A program made the translations under genes and the position numbers. This document shows positions 50,146-57,918 of a stretch of 64,000 bases of DNA, piece by piece. The stretch is from Nocardioides exalbidus (lineage in GTDB: Bacteria > Actinomycetota > Actinomycetes > Propionibacteriales > Nocardioidaceae): contig NZ_FNRT01000002.1 in assembly GCF_900105585.1 (NCBI RefSeq), positions 248,001 through 312,000 on the forward strand, given 5' to 3'. Every line of letters begins with the position of its first letter. Within the stretch, counting starts at the first letter, position 1. The notes beneath the pieces were generated by a model. The model was given only the letters and a program-made list of their open reading frames with translations. It was not told where the DNA came from and did not search any database.

Positions 50146-50775
50146 TCAGCCCGCGGCCACGGCCGCGCGCATGCCCTCGGCGTCGAGCTCGGCGCCGTAC
50201 GCCGGCTTGTCCCGCTCGAAGCGCTTGCCCTCGGCCAGCGGACCGGCGTCGACGACGTCGAAGCCGAAGGAGTCGATCAGGTCGGTGACGACCTGCTTGG
50301 CGTCCGCGTCGTCGCCCGCGATCGCGAGGGCGCGCCGGTCGGCCGCACCGGAGGGGCGACCCTCGGTCACGATGTGCGCGGCCTGGATCGCATTGAACGC
50401 CTTCACGACCTTCGAGGTCGGCAGGTGCTCGGCCAGCATCTCGCTCACCGTCGTACGACCCTCGTCGAGCTCGGGGTAGTGACCGTCGCGCTCGAAGTAG
50501 TAGTTGTTGGTGTCGATGACCACCTTGCCCGCGAGGGGCTCGACCGGCACGTCGAGGTAGGCCTTGAACGGCACGGTCACCACGACCAGGTCGCCGGCCT
50601 CGGCCGCCTCCTGCGCCGTCGCCGCCCTCGCCCGGTCGCCGAGGTCCGCCACCAGGTCGGCCAGCGTCTCCGGTCCGCGTGAGTTGCTGAGCACGACGTC
50701 GTGGCCCTGCTCGATGGCGCGCCGCGCGATCGCCGTGCCGATGTGTCCACTGCCGATGAGTCCGATGGTCGTCAT
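50146..50775 (-). CDS. F420-dependent NADP reductase-like (FNO/NpdG) protein
   Basis: A 209-residue Rossmann protein. GLIGSGHIGTAIARRAIEQG, VVLSNSRGPETLADL and VVIDTNNYYFERDGHYPELDEG match the NADPH-dependent F420 reductase-like family; SNSRGP favours NADP(H). The C-terminal FGFDVVDAGPLAEG is also typical. Whether it truly uses F420 or another electron acceptor is open. The ATG at 50775 is chosen; an upstream GTG would add an untypical extension. It may be co-transcribed with the downstream hydrolase gene, 46 bases away. Confidence 0.84.
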   Translation of the reverse strand: MTTIGLIGSGHIGTAIARRAIEQGHDVVLSNSRGPETLADLVADLGDRARAATAQEAAEAGDLVVVTVPFKAYLDVPVEPLAGKVVIDTNNYYFERDGHYPELDEGRTTVSEMLAEHLPTSKVVKAFNAIQAAHIVTEGRPSGAADRRALAIAGDDADAKQVVTDLIDSFGFDVVDAGPLAEGKRFERDKPAYGAELDAEGMRAAVAAG

Positions 50776-50865
50776 GACAGTGGAACGCCTGCGGCTGCCC
50801 GGTGTTCCCCCGGCAGGCCCGTTGTGCGGACACTCACAGTGGTCCACGCCCTGGCCCCGGGTGGC

Positions 50866-52221
50866 TCACCAGCCGAACTCCTCGGTGTGCACGTCCCGGT
50901 CGGCGACCCCGGCCGCCCTCGCCGCGCGGCGTACTGCCGCCGACCACCCGAACGGCCCGCAGACGACCACGTCGCACTCGAGCAGGTCCGGCACCAGGCG
51001 CAGCAGCACCTCGTGGTCGGAGCCGTCGACGCCCTCGGGCAGCCACGACCCGTGTGCACGCCGGGGGCCGGACAGGACCGTCATGTCCATCCGGCGCTGC
51101 GCCGCGAGCTCGTCCAGCTCGTCCCCGAGGAGGACGTGTCGCGCGTCCGGGACGCGGTGGAGCAGCGTCACCTCCCCCGGCGCGAACCTGCCACCCTCGA
51201 CCAGTGCCCGGAACGGGGTGATCCCCACGCCCGCGGCGAGCAGCAGGAGCCGCGGGTGGCGACGCGGCAGGTCACCGAGCGCGCCGTACGGACCCTCGAC
51301 GGCCACCCTCGTCCCGGGCCGCAGCCCGGCCGCGTGCCGGCCACCGTCGCCGTCCGTCGAGACGGTCACCCGCAGCCTGCCACCCGACGGGGCCGACGAC
51401 AGCGAGTACGGGTGACCGCGCAGGCCGGCGCGGCCCGCGAGGAACCGCCAGACGAGGAACTGACCCGGCTGCGCGCCCAGCTCGTCCAGGTGCCGGCCGG
51501 TCATCTCGATCGACACGACGCCCGCCTGCTCCTGGCGGACCCGATCGACCCGGAGGTCCGAGCGCCACGTCCGGTGGAGCGGCACGAGGACGCGGAACCA
51601 CACGAGTCCGGCCAGCGCGACGAGGTAGAGGCTCCACCAGTAGACGCCGGTCCAGCCCCGACCGAGCTCTTGGCCCACGAGCTGGTGCGGCAGCGCCATC
51701 GCCATGCCGACGTAGGCCCAGAGGTGGAGCAGGTGCCAGGTCTCGTAGCGCAGCCGGCGACGGACCTCGAGGATCGACGACACCACGACGAGCAGGACCA
51801 TCACGGTGCCGAGACTGGCGGCCCACATCCACGGCTCCGTGACGAACAGCCGGTACAGCGCCGAGCCCGTGCGCTCGGGCTCGTGGGAGACGCGCTGCAC
51901 CACGAACAGCAGCACGTGCAGCAGCATCAGCCAGACCGACCACGTGCCGAGGTGTCGGTGCCACCGGGTCAGGACCTGGCGTCCCCAGGCCCGCTCGAGC
52001 CACGGCAACCGGGCCAGGAGCAGCACCTGGAGCAGCATCAGGTTCGCCGACCACAACCCCGTGGCGTCCGCCTCCTGGAGCCGGGGCGTCAACGGATCGG
52101 TGAGGTAGCCGGTGAGCTCGCCGAGGGAGCGATAGGCGATCGAGGTGGTGACGACCAGCGTGGCGACGCCGCCCAGGAGGAGCACCCGGGCGATGGCCCG
52201 GTCGACCGTCGCGTGTCGCAC
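50866..52221 (-). CDS. Ferric-reductase-like transmembrane flavoprotein
   Basis: A 451-residue NOX/FRE-type protein. Six or seven spans in the first 240 residues carry the paired His for hemes: RHLGTWSVWLMLLHVLL and ETWHLLHLWAYVGM. The C-terminal FAD/NADPH half has GHPYSLSSAPSGGRLRVTV (FAD) and LLLLAAGVGITPFRALVEGG (NADPH). It transfers electrons from cytoplasmic NADPH across the membrane to an acceptor outside, for example ferric iron or oxygen. The GTG at 52221 gives the first span at about residues 12-30. It ends 90 bases from the divergent-side oxidoreductase. Confidence 0.87.
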   Translation of the reverse strand: MRHATVDRAIARVLLLGGVATLVVTTSIAYRSLGELTGYLTDPLTPRLQEADATGLWSANLMLLQVLLLARLPWLERAWGRQVLTRWHRHLGTWSVWLMLLHVLLFVVQRVSHEPERTGSALYRLFVTEPWMWAASLGTVMVLLVVVSSILEVRRRLRYETWHLLHLWAYVGMAMALPHQLVGQELGRGWTGVYWWSLYLVALAGLVWFRVLVPLHRTWRSDLRVDRVRQEQAGVVSIEMTGRHLDELGAQPGQFLVWRFLAGRAGLRGHPYSLSSAPSGGRLRVTVSTDGDGGRHAAGLRPGTRVAVEGPYGALGDLPRRHPRLLLLAAGVGITPFRALVEGGRFAPGEVTLLHRVPDARHVLLGDELDELAAQRRMDMTVLSGPRRAHGSWLPEGVDGSDHEVLLRLVPDLLECDVVVCGPFGWSAAVRRAARAAGVADRDVHTEEFGW

Positions 52222-52410
52222 CGCGCGAGTGTGGCACGGCGTACGACGACTTCCGCCGGCTCCGTGGCGTCGCGCGACCGTCCCGCCCCTGAGGGTGGTT
52301 TCGGTCCCGGCCTGTAACGGCGCCGTGCCGTCGTCACATGACATCAGCGAGGAACTACCTCGGGCGCTGCGGCGCCGTTGCCTGGCCCCTCGGGCCGCGA
52401 AGGAGTTGTC

Positions 52411-52653
52411 ATGGGATACGGGTTCGGAGGATTCCTCCTCGTCGTCGGACTGGTGCTGGCCCTGGCCGTCGACGAGAGGGTCAGCGGGATCGACCTCACG
52501 ATGGTCGGCTGGATCATGGCCGCGGTCGGCGCCGTGCTGATCGCGATCACCGCCGTCACCTGGAACACGGGCCGCCGCTCCCGCGCCGTGCAGACCGTGA
52601 CCCACCCGGACGGATCACAGACGGTGCGCGAGAACCGGACCGACAACCTGTGA
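52411..52653 (+). CDS. Small two-span membrane protein (DUF6458-like)
   Basis: An 80-residue protein: GFGGFLLVVGLVLALAV and MVGWIMAAVGAVLIAITAVTW are membrane spans, joined by a short acidic loop DERVSGIDL. The tail VQTVTHPDGSQTVRENRTDN is polar and probably cytoplasmic. This layout matches small actinobacterial proteins annotated DUF6458, often stress-related; that comparison is from memory. AAGGAG lies seven bases before the ATG. It is followed 62 bases later by a 23-residue peptide gene. Confidence 0.78.
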   Translation: MGYGFGGFLLVVGLVLALAVDERVSGIDLTMVGWIMAAVGAVLIAITAVTWNTGRRSRAVQTVTHPDGSQTVRENRTDNL

Positions 52654-52715
52654 GGCGCCGTCCCACGCACCGCCAGGACATCTCACCCATCTCACTGCCC
52701 ACGGAGGCACCTGCC

Positions 52716-52787
52716 ATGAACACACGCACCATCGCCATCGTCGCGCTCGTCCTCGTCGTCATCGTCCTGGCCTTCCTGCTCCTCTGA
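52716..52787 (+). CDS. 23-residue hydrophobic peptide
   Basis: MNTRTIAIVALVLVVIVLAFLLL: a single membrane span with a short Asn/Thr/Arg N-terminus. GGAGG lies nine bases upstream of the ATG, which argues for real translation. It is between the DUF6458-like gene and the kinase on the same strand. Such peptides often modulate a larger membrane protein, but no partner is proven. Confidence 0.62.
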   Translation: MNTRTIAIVALVLVVIVLAFLLL

Positions 52788-52859
52788 CCGGTCCTGCACC
52801 AACGAGCACGGTGGGGGAGGTCTGATGTCACGCTGGTCAGAACCGTCTGGCACGCACCG

Positions 52860-53735
52860 GTGACGCACACGAACGCCGAGCACCCGCGGGTGCTGGGCGG
52901 GCGGTACGACGTCATGGACCTCATCGGCCGTGGCGGGATGGCGCGCGTCTACCGCGCGCGCGACCGCGTCCTGGGCCGGGACGTGGCCGTGAAGGTCGTC
53001 AGCGACGTGAGCGGCGACGTCCGCGACCAGTTCGTCAACGAGGCGCGCCTGCTGGCCCGGCTGTCGCACGAGTCGATCGTGACGCCGTACGACGCCGGAC
53101 TCGACGACACCCCACCCTGGCTGGTCCTCGAGCTCGTCGAGGGCCAGCCACTCTCCCAGGTGCTCGCCCGAGGACCGCTCGACCCCGTGGTCCTCGCCCG
53201 CCTCGCGACGCACATCGCCTCAGGGCTGGCGCACGCCCACGCGGCCGGGGTCGTGCACCAGGACGTCAAGCCCGGCAACGTGATGGTCACCTCGACCGGC
53301 CAGGCGCGGCTCACCGACTTCGGCGTGGCTCGCCTCATGATCGGCGACACGTCGATCGAGGAGGACGGCCGCGTCGTCGGCACCGCGGCCTACATCGCTC
53401 CGGAGCAGCTGCGTGGTGACTCCGTGACAGGAGCCGTGGACGTCTACGCGCTGGGCCTGCTGATGCTCGAGGCGCTCACCGGCGAGCGCACCTTCAGCGG
53501 CGCGTCGGCGGAGGCGGCGATGGCGCGGCTGCATCACGGCCCGCTCATCCCGACATCGCTGCCGCGAGGGTGGCCGTCACTCCTGGCGAGCACGACGGCC
53601 CTGGATCCGGACAACCGGCCGAGCGCTCGGGACGTCGCCTCGCGTCTGAGCAGCCTCGGACTGGGACGGACGACGCCCGGTGGCGTCGACACGCTCACCT
53701 TCCCGGCTCTCGACACGACCAGCACCGCCACCTGA
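52860..53735 (+). CDS. Ser/Thr protein kinase, kinase domain only
   Basis: A 291-residue Hanks-type kinase without a membrane span or extracellular sensor. LIGRGGMARVYRARD is the P-loop and DVAVKVVSDV carries the ATP-binding Lys. The catalytic loop reads VVHQDVKPGNVMV, so Gln replaces the Arg of the usual HRD. LTDFGVARL is the DFG segment and GTAAYIAPEQL the activation end. The Asp of HQD and the DFG Asp are intact, so activity is expected, but activation by loop phosphorylation may differ. The GTG start has no clear ribosome site. Its 3' end is 12 bases from the convergent sigma gene. Confidence 0.87.
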   Translation: MTHTNAEHPRVLGGRYDVMDLIGRGGMARVYRARDRVLGRDVAVKVVSDVSGDVRDQFVNEARLLARLSHESIVTPYDAGLDDTPPWLVLELVEGQPLSQVLARGPLDPVVLARLATHIASGLAHAHAAGVVHQDVKPGNVMVTSTGQARLTDFGVARLMIGDTSIEEDGRVVGTAAYIAPEQLRGDSVTGAVDVYALGLLMLEALTGERTFSGASAEAAMARLHHGPLIPTSLPRGWPSLLASTTALDPDNRPSARDVASRLSSLGLGRTTPGGVDTLTFPALDTTSTAT

Positions 53736-53747
53736 CGACGACGCTCC

Positions 53748-54347
53748 TCACGACGAGACGTTCGTCGCCACGGGCCCGGCCGCGGACCCTGCTGCCTCAC
53801 CCTCTCCGTCGAGGACCGTGCGCAACCGACCCAGCGCCCGGTGCCGGGCCACGCGCACGGCCGTCGGTTTCATGCCCAGCGCCCGAGCGGTCGCGGCGAC
53901 GTCCAGGCCGGCGACGTCGATGCACGCCACGACCTCGGCCTCCCGCGGGCTGAGGTGGCCGAGCAGCTCTGCGACCGCCTCGTCGTGCTCGACCATCGCG
54001 GCAGGCGCGTTCGCGGCCTCGCCGCCGCGATCACCGAGGAGCAACGGCTCGACCGGGTCCGTGCGCCGGCGGACGCCCGTGCGGTGCTGGTTGGTGGAGT
54101 GGTTGCGAGCGATGGTGAAGAGCCAGCCCCCGAAGTCCTCGTCCGATCCGCTGAACTCGTGCATCTTCGACGCCGCGGTGAGCCACGCCTCCGCCACCAC
54201 GTCCTCGGGCGAGGACGCCCAGTCCGATCGCGGGAGCACGCGCACCAACGCGGTGATGCGCGCACTGTGCAACCGGTAGAGACCACGCCAGCCCCACTCC
54301 TCGCCGGCACGTGCCGCCGAGACCAGGTTGCTGGATGTGCGTCTCAC
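53748..54347 (-). CDS. ECF-type RNA polymerase sigma factor
   Basis: A 199-residue sigma factor. Region 2 includes SSPEDVVAEAWLTAASKMHEF and FGGWLFTIARNHSTNQHR. After a Gly/Ala linker, region 4 has LSPREAEVVACIDVAGLDVA and ALGMKPTAVRVARHRALGRL, a helix-turn-helix for the -35 element. The GTG at 54347 is chosen by domain position; the ribosome site is weak. The divergent gene encodes a membrane protein that could be its regulator. No downstream anti-sigma gene with a zinc motif is present, which is unusual for this class. Confidence 0.84.
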   Translation of the reverse strand: MRRTSSNLVSAARAGEEWGWRGLYRLHSARITALVRVLPRSDWASSPEDVVAEAWLTAASKMHEFSGSDEDFGGWLFTIARNHSTNQHRTGVRRRTDPVEPLLLGDRGGEAANAPAAMVEHDEAVAELLGHLSPREAEVVACIDVAGLDVAATARALGMKPTAVRVARHRALGRLRTVLDGEGEAAGSAAGPVATNVSS

Positions 54348-54447
54348 CGTCGTCGCTTCTCGTCGGAAGTCATCGGCCCGGAGACGATGACGGGTGGGGC
54401 TGATCGGGGACCTGCAGCGTAACGATCCCGCGAGTCCGTGACATGTT

Positions 54448-55062
54448 GTGCACGTGGGAAGGATCAGATCACGAGCCGACGTCTCGCGCCTGCTGCGCGC
54501 GCCACGGCCGCCTGCCGACCCCGGCGACGAGCTCGCGTCGCGCCTCGCGGGCCTGGCCGCGGCTTCGCGACCAGCGCCGGCCGCGCGGCGACGCACCCGG
54601 CGACGAGCGGCCGTGCTCGGCGCCACCGCCACCGCCCTGGCGCTGAGCGGCGGCCTCGGCGCCGCGTACGCCGTCGGGCTGGTCGAGACGCCCTGGACGC
54701 CGACCCGACCGGCGCCGGCGGAGTCCCCGACGGTCAGCACGGAGTCGGCCACCCCGACGCCCACCTCCCCCACGCCGACAGCCGAGCCGTCGACGCCACC
54801 TTCCGACACCCGTGACCGCGGACATGGGCCCAAGCCCGGCAAGCACCACGGCCCCAAGCCCGGCAACGGGCCCAAGCCGGGCAACGGCCACGGCCCCAAG
54901 ACCAACAACGGCCACGGCCCCAAGACCAACAACGGCCACGGCCCCAAGACCAACAACGGCCACGGCCCCAAGACCAACAACGGCCACGGCCCCAAGACCA
55001 ACAACGGCCACGGCCCCAAGACCAACAACGGCCACGGGCCCAAGACGGGCCGCAAGCGCTGA
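54448..55062 (+). CDS. Single-span membrane protein with GHGPKTNN tandem repeats
   Basis: A 204-residue protein. Residues 1-50 are basic and cytoplasmic (RSRADVSRLLRAPRPPADPGDELASR), residues 52-72 are a membrane span (AAVLGATATALALSGGLGAAYAV), and the outside part is Pro/Thr/Ser-rich then Lys/Gly/His-rich. It ends with seven copies of the eight-residue unit NGHGPKTN. The N-terminal layout is that of anti-sigma factors of the non-zinc kind, and the gene is divergent from an ECF sigma gene 100 bases away, so regulation of that factor is a reasonable guess. The GTG at 54448 is used; 54454 is an alternative. Confidence 0.66.
   Translation: MHVGRIRSRADVSRLLRAPRPPADPGDELASRLAGLAAASRPAPAARRRTRRRAAVLGATATALALSGGLGAAYAVGLVETPWTPTRPAPAESPTVSTESATPTPTSPTPTAEPSTPPSDTRDRGHGPKPGKHHGPKPGNGPKPGNGHGPKTNNGHGPKTNNGHGPKTNNGHGPKTNNGHGPKTNNGHGPKTNNGHGPKTGRKR
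54883..55044 (+). repeat. 24-bp tandem repeat, seven units
   Basis: The unit AACGGCCACGGCCCCAAGAC plus CAAC recurs with almost no change, six full units and a partial seventh. It keeps the reading frame and encodes NGHGPKTN. Slipped-strand length change is likely. Confidence 0.9.
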
Positions 55063-55121
55063 CGTGCAGTGACCGTGGACGCCCGCTGATCGCCGGACCG
55101 TTGCGGAGTACCTCGCCCAGC

Positions 55122-55430
55122 TCACCGGGTGAGGTGTCGGGTCCTCCCGGACTCCAGGGCCGCGAGGTCGGCGCGGAAGGGCCGGCTGCACCCGGTCAGG
55201 GTCAGGGCGGCGCGGGCGTCGATGGCCGCGCCACAGCACCGTTCGAGGCCGGCGACCCCCTCCGGGCTGGCCGACGTCACCCGCGTGAGGTCGATCCCGA
55301 TGAACCGCGATCCCTGACGCAGCGCCGCGTCCACGCGTCGCCACAGGTCGTAGCCCGCCACGACGTCCAGGCTGCCGTCGACCTCGATCGAGGTCGTGCC
55401 CGCGAGGGCGAATGCCGTGACGTGGTGCAT
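55122..55430 (-). CDS. STAS-domain protein
   Basis: A 102-residue protein. SIEVDGSLDVVAGYDLWRRVDAAL, SRFIGIDLTRVTSASPEGVAGLERC and TLTGCSRPFRADL fit the strand-helix order of a STAS domain, as in anti-sigma-factor antagonists. The usual phosphorylatable Ser/Thr in DxSGV is represented by TSASPEGV. It may bind a serine-kinase anti-sigma factor; no such gene is in the window. The ATG at 55430 (MHHVTAF) is supported by GAGG? spacing only weakly. It is convergent with the repeat protein. Confidence 0.72.
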   Translation of the reverse strand: MHHVTAFALAGTTSIEVDGSLDVVAGYDLWRRVDAALRQGSRFIGIDLTRVTSASPEGVAGLERCCGAAIDARAALTLTGCSRPFRADLAALESGRTRHLTR

Positions 55431-55626
55431 GGAGGACCTGCTCGGACATAGGTGGGCGTGCGTGGTCCCGACCCTACGAGACGAGCCCAGCCGTGGTGTG
55501 CGGTTCGCAGGATGTTCACGAGCTCGACCCCGGGCGTACGCCGCCCCCGCCGGGCGGCTCGTTCGTGGGCTCGGCCGGATGGAGGGGGGGCGGGCACCGC
55601 CGACGAGCGAGCCTCGCGCCCCGGCG

Positions 55627-57153
55627 TCAGCCGCCGACCACCTCGCGGACCGCCAGCTCGCTCTCGCCGAGCGGGTCGTAGCGGGTGCCGGGCAGCACCG
55701 CCCACGCGAGGACGGAGCCCGCGAGGCACATCAGCCCGATCACCAGGCACCCGCGCGAGAGCCCGTCCATGAAGGCCACCTCCATCGCCCTCGCGACGCC
55801 GGGCACCTGCGTCGCGAGGGCGTCGGTGAAGCCGACCGAACCCCGGGCCGACTCCAACGTCGCCGGGTCCAGCCTTCCCTGCAGCAGCTCGACCAGCTTG
55901 GCGCCGTACAGCGAGGAGAAGAGCGAGCCGACCACCGCGACCCCAAGCGTGCCGCCCAGCTCGCGTGTCGCGTCGTTGACGGCCGATCCCACGCCGGCAC
56001 GCGCGGGCGGCAGCACCTGCATGATCGACTCGGTCGCCGGTGTGGTGATGAGGCCGAGGGCCAGGCCCATCATCACCATCTGCGGCACGATCGTCGTGGC
56101 GTAGGAGACGTCGACGTCGAGCGTGGAGATCCACAGGAAGGCCGTCCCCAGCAGCGCCAGTCCGGTGCCGACGACCGCCTTGGTGCCCACCCGGGGCGCG
56201 AGCTGGCCGCCGGCGACCGAGGCGACCGCGATCGAGATCGCGACGGGCAGGATGCGTACGCCGGTGCCGAGCGCGGAGTAGTCGCGCAGGAACTGGAAGA
56301 ACTGCGTGATGAGGAAGATGAAGCCGAAGAGGGCGAAGAAGGCGATCGTCACCGACGCGCACGCCGCGCTGAACCGGCGGTCGAGGAAGAGGGTGACGTC
56401 GAGCATCGGGTGCTCTGCCGCACGCTCGACCGCGACGAAGACCAGCGCGAGCAGACCTGCGACCACGAACCCGGTGACGGTGGTGACCGACGCCCAGCCG
56501 TGCTCGGGCGCCTCGATGATCGTCCAGGTGAGGCTGCCGAGGGCGGCCACCGAGGTCGCCAGGCCGAGCAGGTCGAGCGGCGGCACCGACGGGTCGCGGG
56601 ACTCCGGCACGAAGGCCAGCGTCATCGCGATCGCGATCACCCCGACGGGCACGAGTGCCCAGAACACGCTGTGCCAGGTGAAGTGCTCGAGCAGGAAGCC
56701 GCCCGAGATCGGGCCGAGCGCCACGCCCATGCCGACCGCGGCACCCCAGATCCCGAGGGCAGTGGCGCGCTCGCGCCGCTCGGTGAACGCGTTGGCGATC
56801 ACCGACAGCGTCGTGGGGAAGATCAGCGCGGCGCTCATGCCCATCACGACGCGCAGCGCGATCAGTGCCTCCACGCTGTCCACGAGCGCGGCCAGCCCGC
56901 TGCTGGTCGCGAAGGCCGCGAGGCCGACGACCAGGGCCGGACGGCGGCCGAACCGGTCGCTGAGGCTGCCCATCGCGAGCACGAGGGCAGCGAAGGCGAG
57001 GTTGTAGCCGTCGACCACCCAGAGCAGGTCGCGGGTGCCAGCGTCGAGCTCGCGGGCGAGGCTCGGCAACGCCACGTTGACGATCGTGGTGTCGAGGTTG
57101 ATGGTCAGCGCGGCCAGGCAGACGGTCGCGAGCAGGGCGGCCTTGCGGTTCAT
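55627..57153 (-). CDS. DHA2-family MFS drug exporter
   Basis: A 508-residue, 14-span transporter. Motif A is MGSLSDRFGRRPALVV after span 2. LDTTIVNVALPSLAREL near residue 20 is the DHA2 motif D1, and GPISGGFLLEHFTWHSVFW is the motif C region. These proton antiporters expel drugs and dyes. The ATG at 57153 has TGGAG five bases upstream. It is divergent from a TetR gene, with two matching operator-like repeats in the gap, so it is probably repressed by that regulator. Confidence 0.9.
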   Translation of the reverse strand: MNRKAALLATVCLAALTINLDTTIVNVALPSLARELDAGTRDLLWVVDGYNLAFAALVLAMGSLSDRFGRRPALVVGLAAFATSSGLAALVDSVEALIALRVVMGMSAALIFPTTLSVIANAFTERRERATALGIWGAAVGMGVALGPISGGFLLEHFTWHSVFWALVPVGVIAIAMTLAFVPESRDPSVPPLDLLGLATSVAALGSLTWTIIEAPEHGWASVTTVTGFVVAGLLALVFVAVERAAEHPMLDVTLFLDRRFSAACASVTIAFFALFGFIFLITQFFQFLRDYSALGTGVRILPVAISIAVASVAGGQLAPRVGTKAVVGTGLALLGTAFLWISTLDVDVSYATTIVPQMVMMGLALGLITTPATESIMQVLPPARAGVGSAVNDATRELGGTLGVAVVGSLFSSLYGAKLVELLQGRLDPATLESARGSVGFTDALATQVPGVARAMEVAFMDGLSRGCLVIGLMCLAGSVLAWAVLPGTRYDPLGESELAVREVVGG

Positions 57154-57172
57154 GGCGACTCCAGGAGGGGGT

Positions 57173-57193
57173 GATGTTGTCGGCGGTAACATC
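57173..57193. promoter_or_regulatory. Operator-like inverted repeat 1
   Basis: GATGTT-N9-AACATC, a perfect 21-bp inverted repeat 20 bases upstream of the exporter ATG. It is probably bound by the divergent TetR protein. Confidence 0.65.
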
Positions 57194-57206
57194 AGCGTGC
57201 ACCCAC

Positions 57207-57227
57207 GATGTGACCACTGTCAACATC
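57207..57227. promoter_or_regulatory. Operator-like inverted repeat 2
   Basis: GATGTG-N9-AACATC, the same 21-bp spacing as site 1 with one mismatch between arms. It lies three bases upstream of the regulator's -10 box, so occupancy should block the regulator's own promoter. Confidence 0.6.
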
Positions 57228-57230
57228 GAC

Positions 57231-57236
57231 TAGGAT
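57231..57236 (+). promoter_or_regulatory. Leaderless -10 box of the TetR gene
   Basis: TAGGAT, six bases before the GTG at 57243. Confidence 0.5.
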
Positions 57237-57242
57237 CGGAGC

Positions 57243-57908
57243 GTGTCCGCCACCCCCTACCACCACGGCAACCTCCGCGACGCGCTCGTCGAGGCCGGCG
57301 TGGACGTCGTGCGTGACGGTGGGCCGGAGGCGCTCTCGCTGCGCGAGCTGGCCCGCCGGGTCGGCGTCTCGCACGCAGCGACGTACCGCCACTTCGCCGA
57401 CCGCGAGGCACTCGTCGACGCGGTCGCGGAGCGCGCGCTCGCCTCGCTCGTGGCCGAGGTGCACCACCGGCTCGACACCGTCGACGACCCCGACGAGGTG
57501 ACCCGTGCGCGACGCCGGCTCGTGGAGATCGGGGTCGGCTACGTCGCGTTCGCGATGACCGAGAGCGGGTTGTTCCGACTGCTCTTCACCGCCTACCCCG
57601 ACGCCCCCGGCGGCAAGGACGACAAGGGCGACCCTGCAGGCGACGACCCCTACGGCATGCTCAACCAGGCACTCGACGACCTGGTGGAGGTGGGCTACCT
57701 CGACGCGCGCGAACGAGCGGGGGCGGACGTGACGTGCTGGTCGGCGGTCCACGGCTTCTCGGTTCTCAACGTCGAGGGACCGTTGCGTGGGCTGTCGCCG
57801 GCCGATCGCGACGCAGCCCTGTCGACCCTGCTGCTCGGCATCGATCGCGCCTTCGGGGCCGGAGGGAGCTGGCCCGAGCTCGCGCCGGTGGGGCTGGCGC
57901 GGGGCTGA
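57243..57908 (+). CDS. TetR-family transcriptional regulator
   Basis: A 221-residue regulator. The N-terminal helix-turn-helix is LSLRELARRVGVSHAATYRHFADREAL at about residues 35-60. The ligand domain contains VGYVAFAMTESGLFRLLFTAY, common in the WHG/TetR_C subgroup. A polar insert (GGKDDKGDPAGDDP) lies near residue 125. It is divergent from the DHA2 exporter; the twin operators in the 89-base gap make it the probable repressor of both genes. The ligand is likely a substrate of the exporter. Confidence 0.9.
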   Translation: MSATPYHHGNLRDALVEAGVDVVRDGGPEALSLRELARRVGVSHAATYRHFADREALVDAVAERALASLVAEVHHRLDTVDDPDEVTRARRRLVEIGVGYVAFAMTESGLFRLLFTAYPDAPGGKDDKGDPAGDDPYGMLNQALDDLVEVGYLDARERAGADVTCWSAVHGFSVLNVEGPLRGLSPADRDAALSTLLLGIDRAFGAGGSWPELAPVGLARG

Positions 57909-57918
57909 CCTGCTCCCG

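Noticed and set aside
54883..55044. Tandem 24-bp repeats considered as a CRISPR array
   Set aside because: The units are directly adjacent, with no spacers, keep an open reading frame and encode a peptide repeat; no cas genes are nearby.
54469..55449. Long reverse-strand frames over the repeat gene, reading VVGLGAVA repeats
   Set aside because: They are the antisense of the NGHGPKTN array. The forward frame has the signal for a membrane span and the better codon bias, and the reverse reading has no domain.
55431..55626. Possible small gene or RNA in the 196-base gap between the STAS and exporter genes
   Set aside because: No ribosome site with a plausible frame, no strong hairpin and no conserved motif; only a G-run near 55583-55589.
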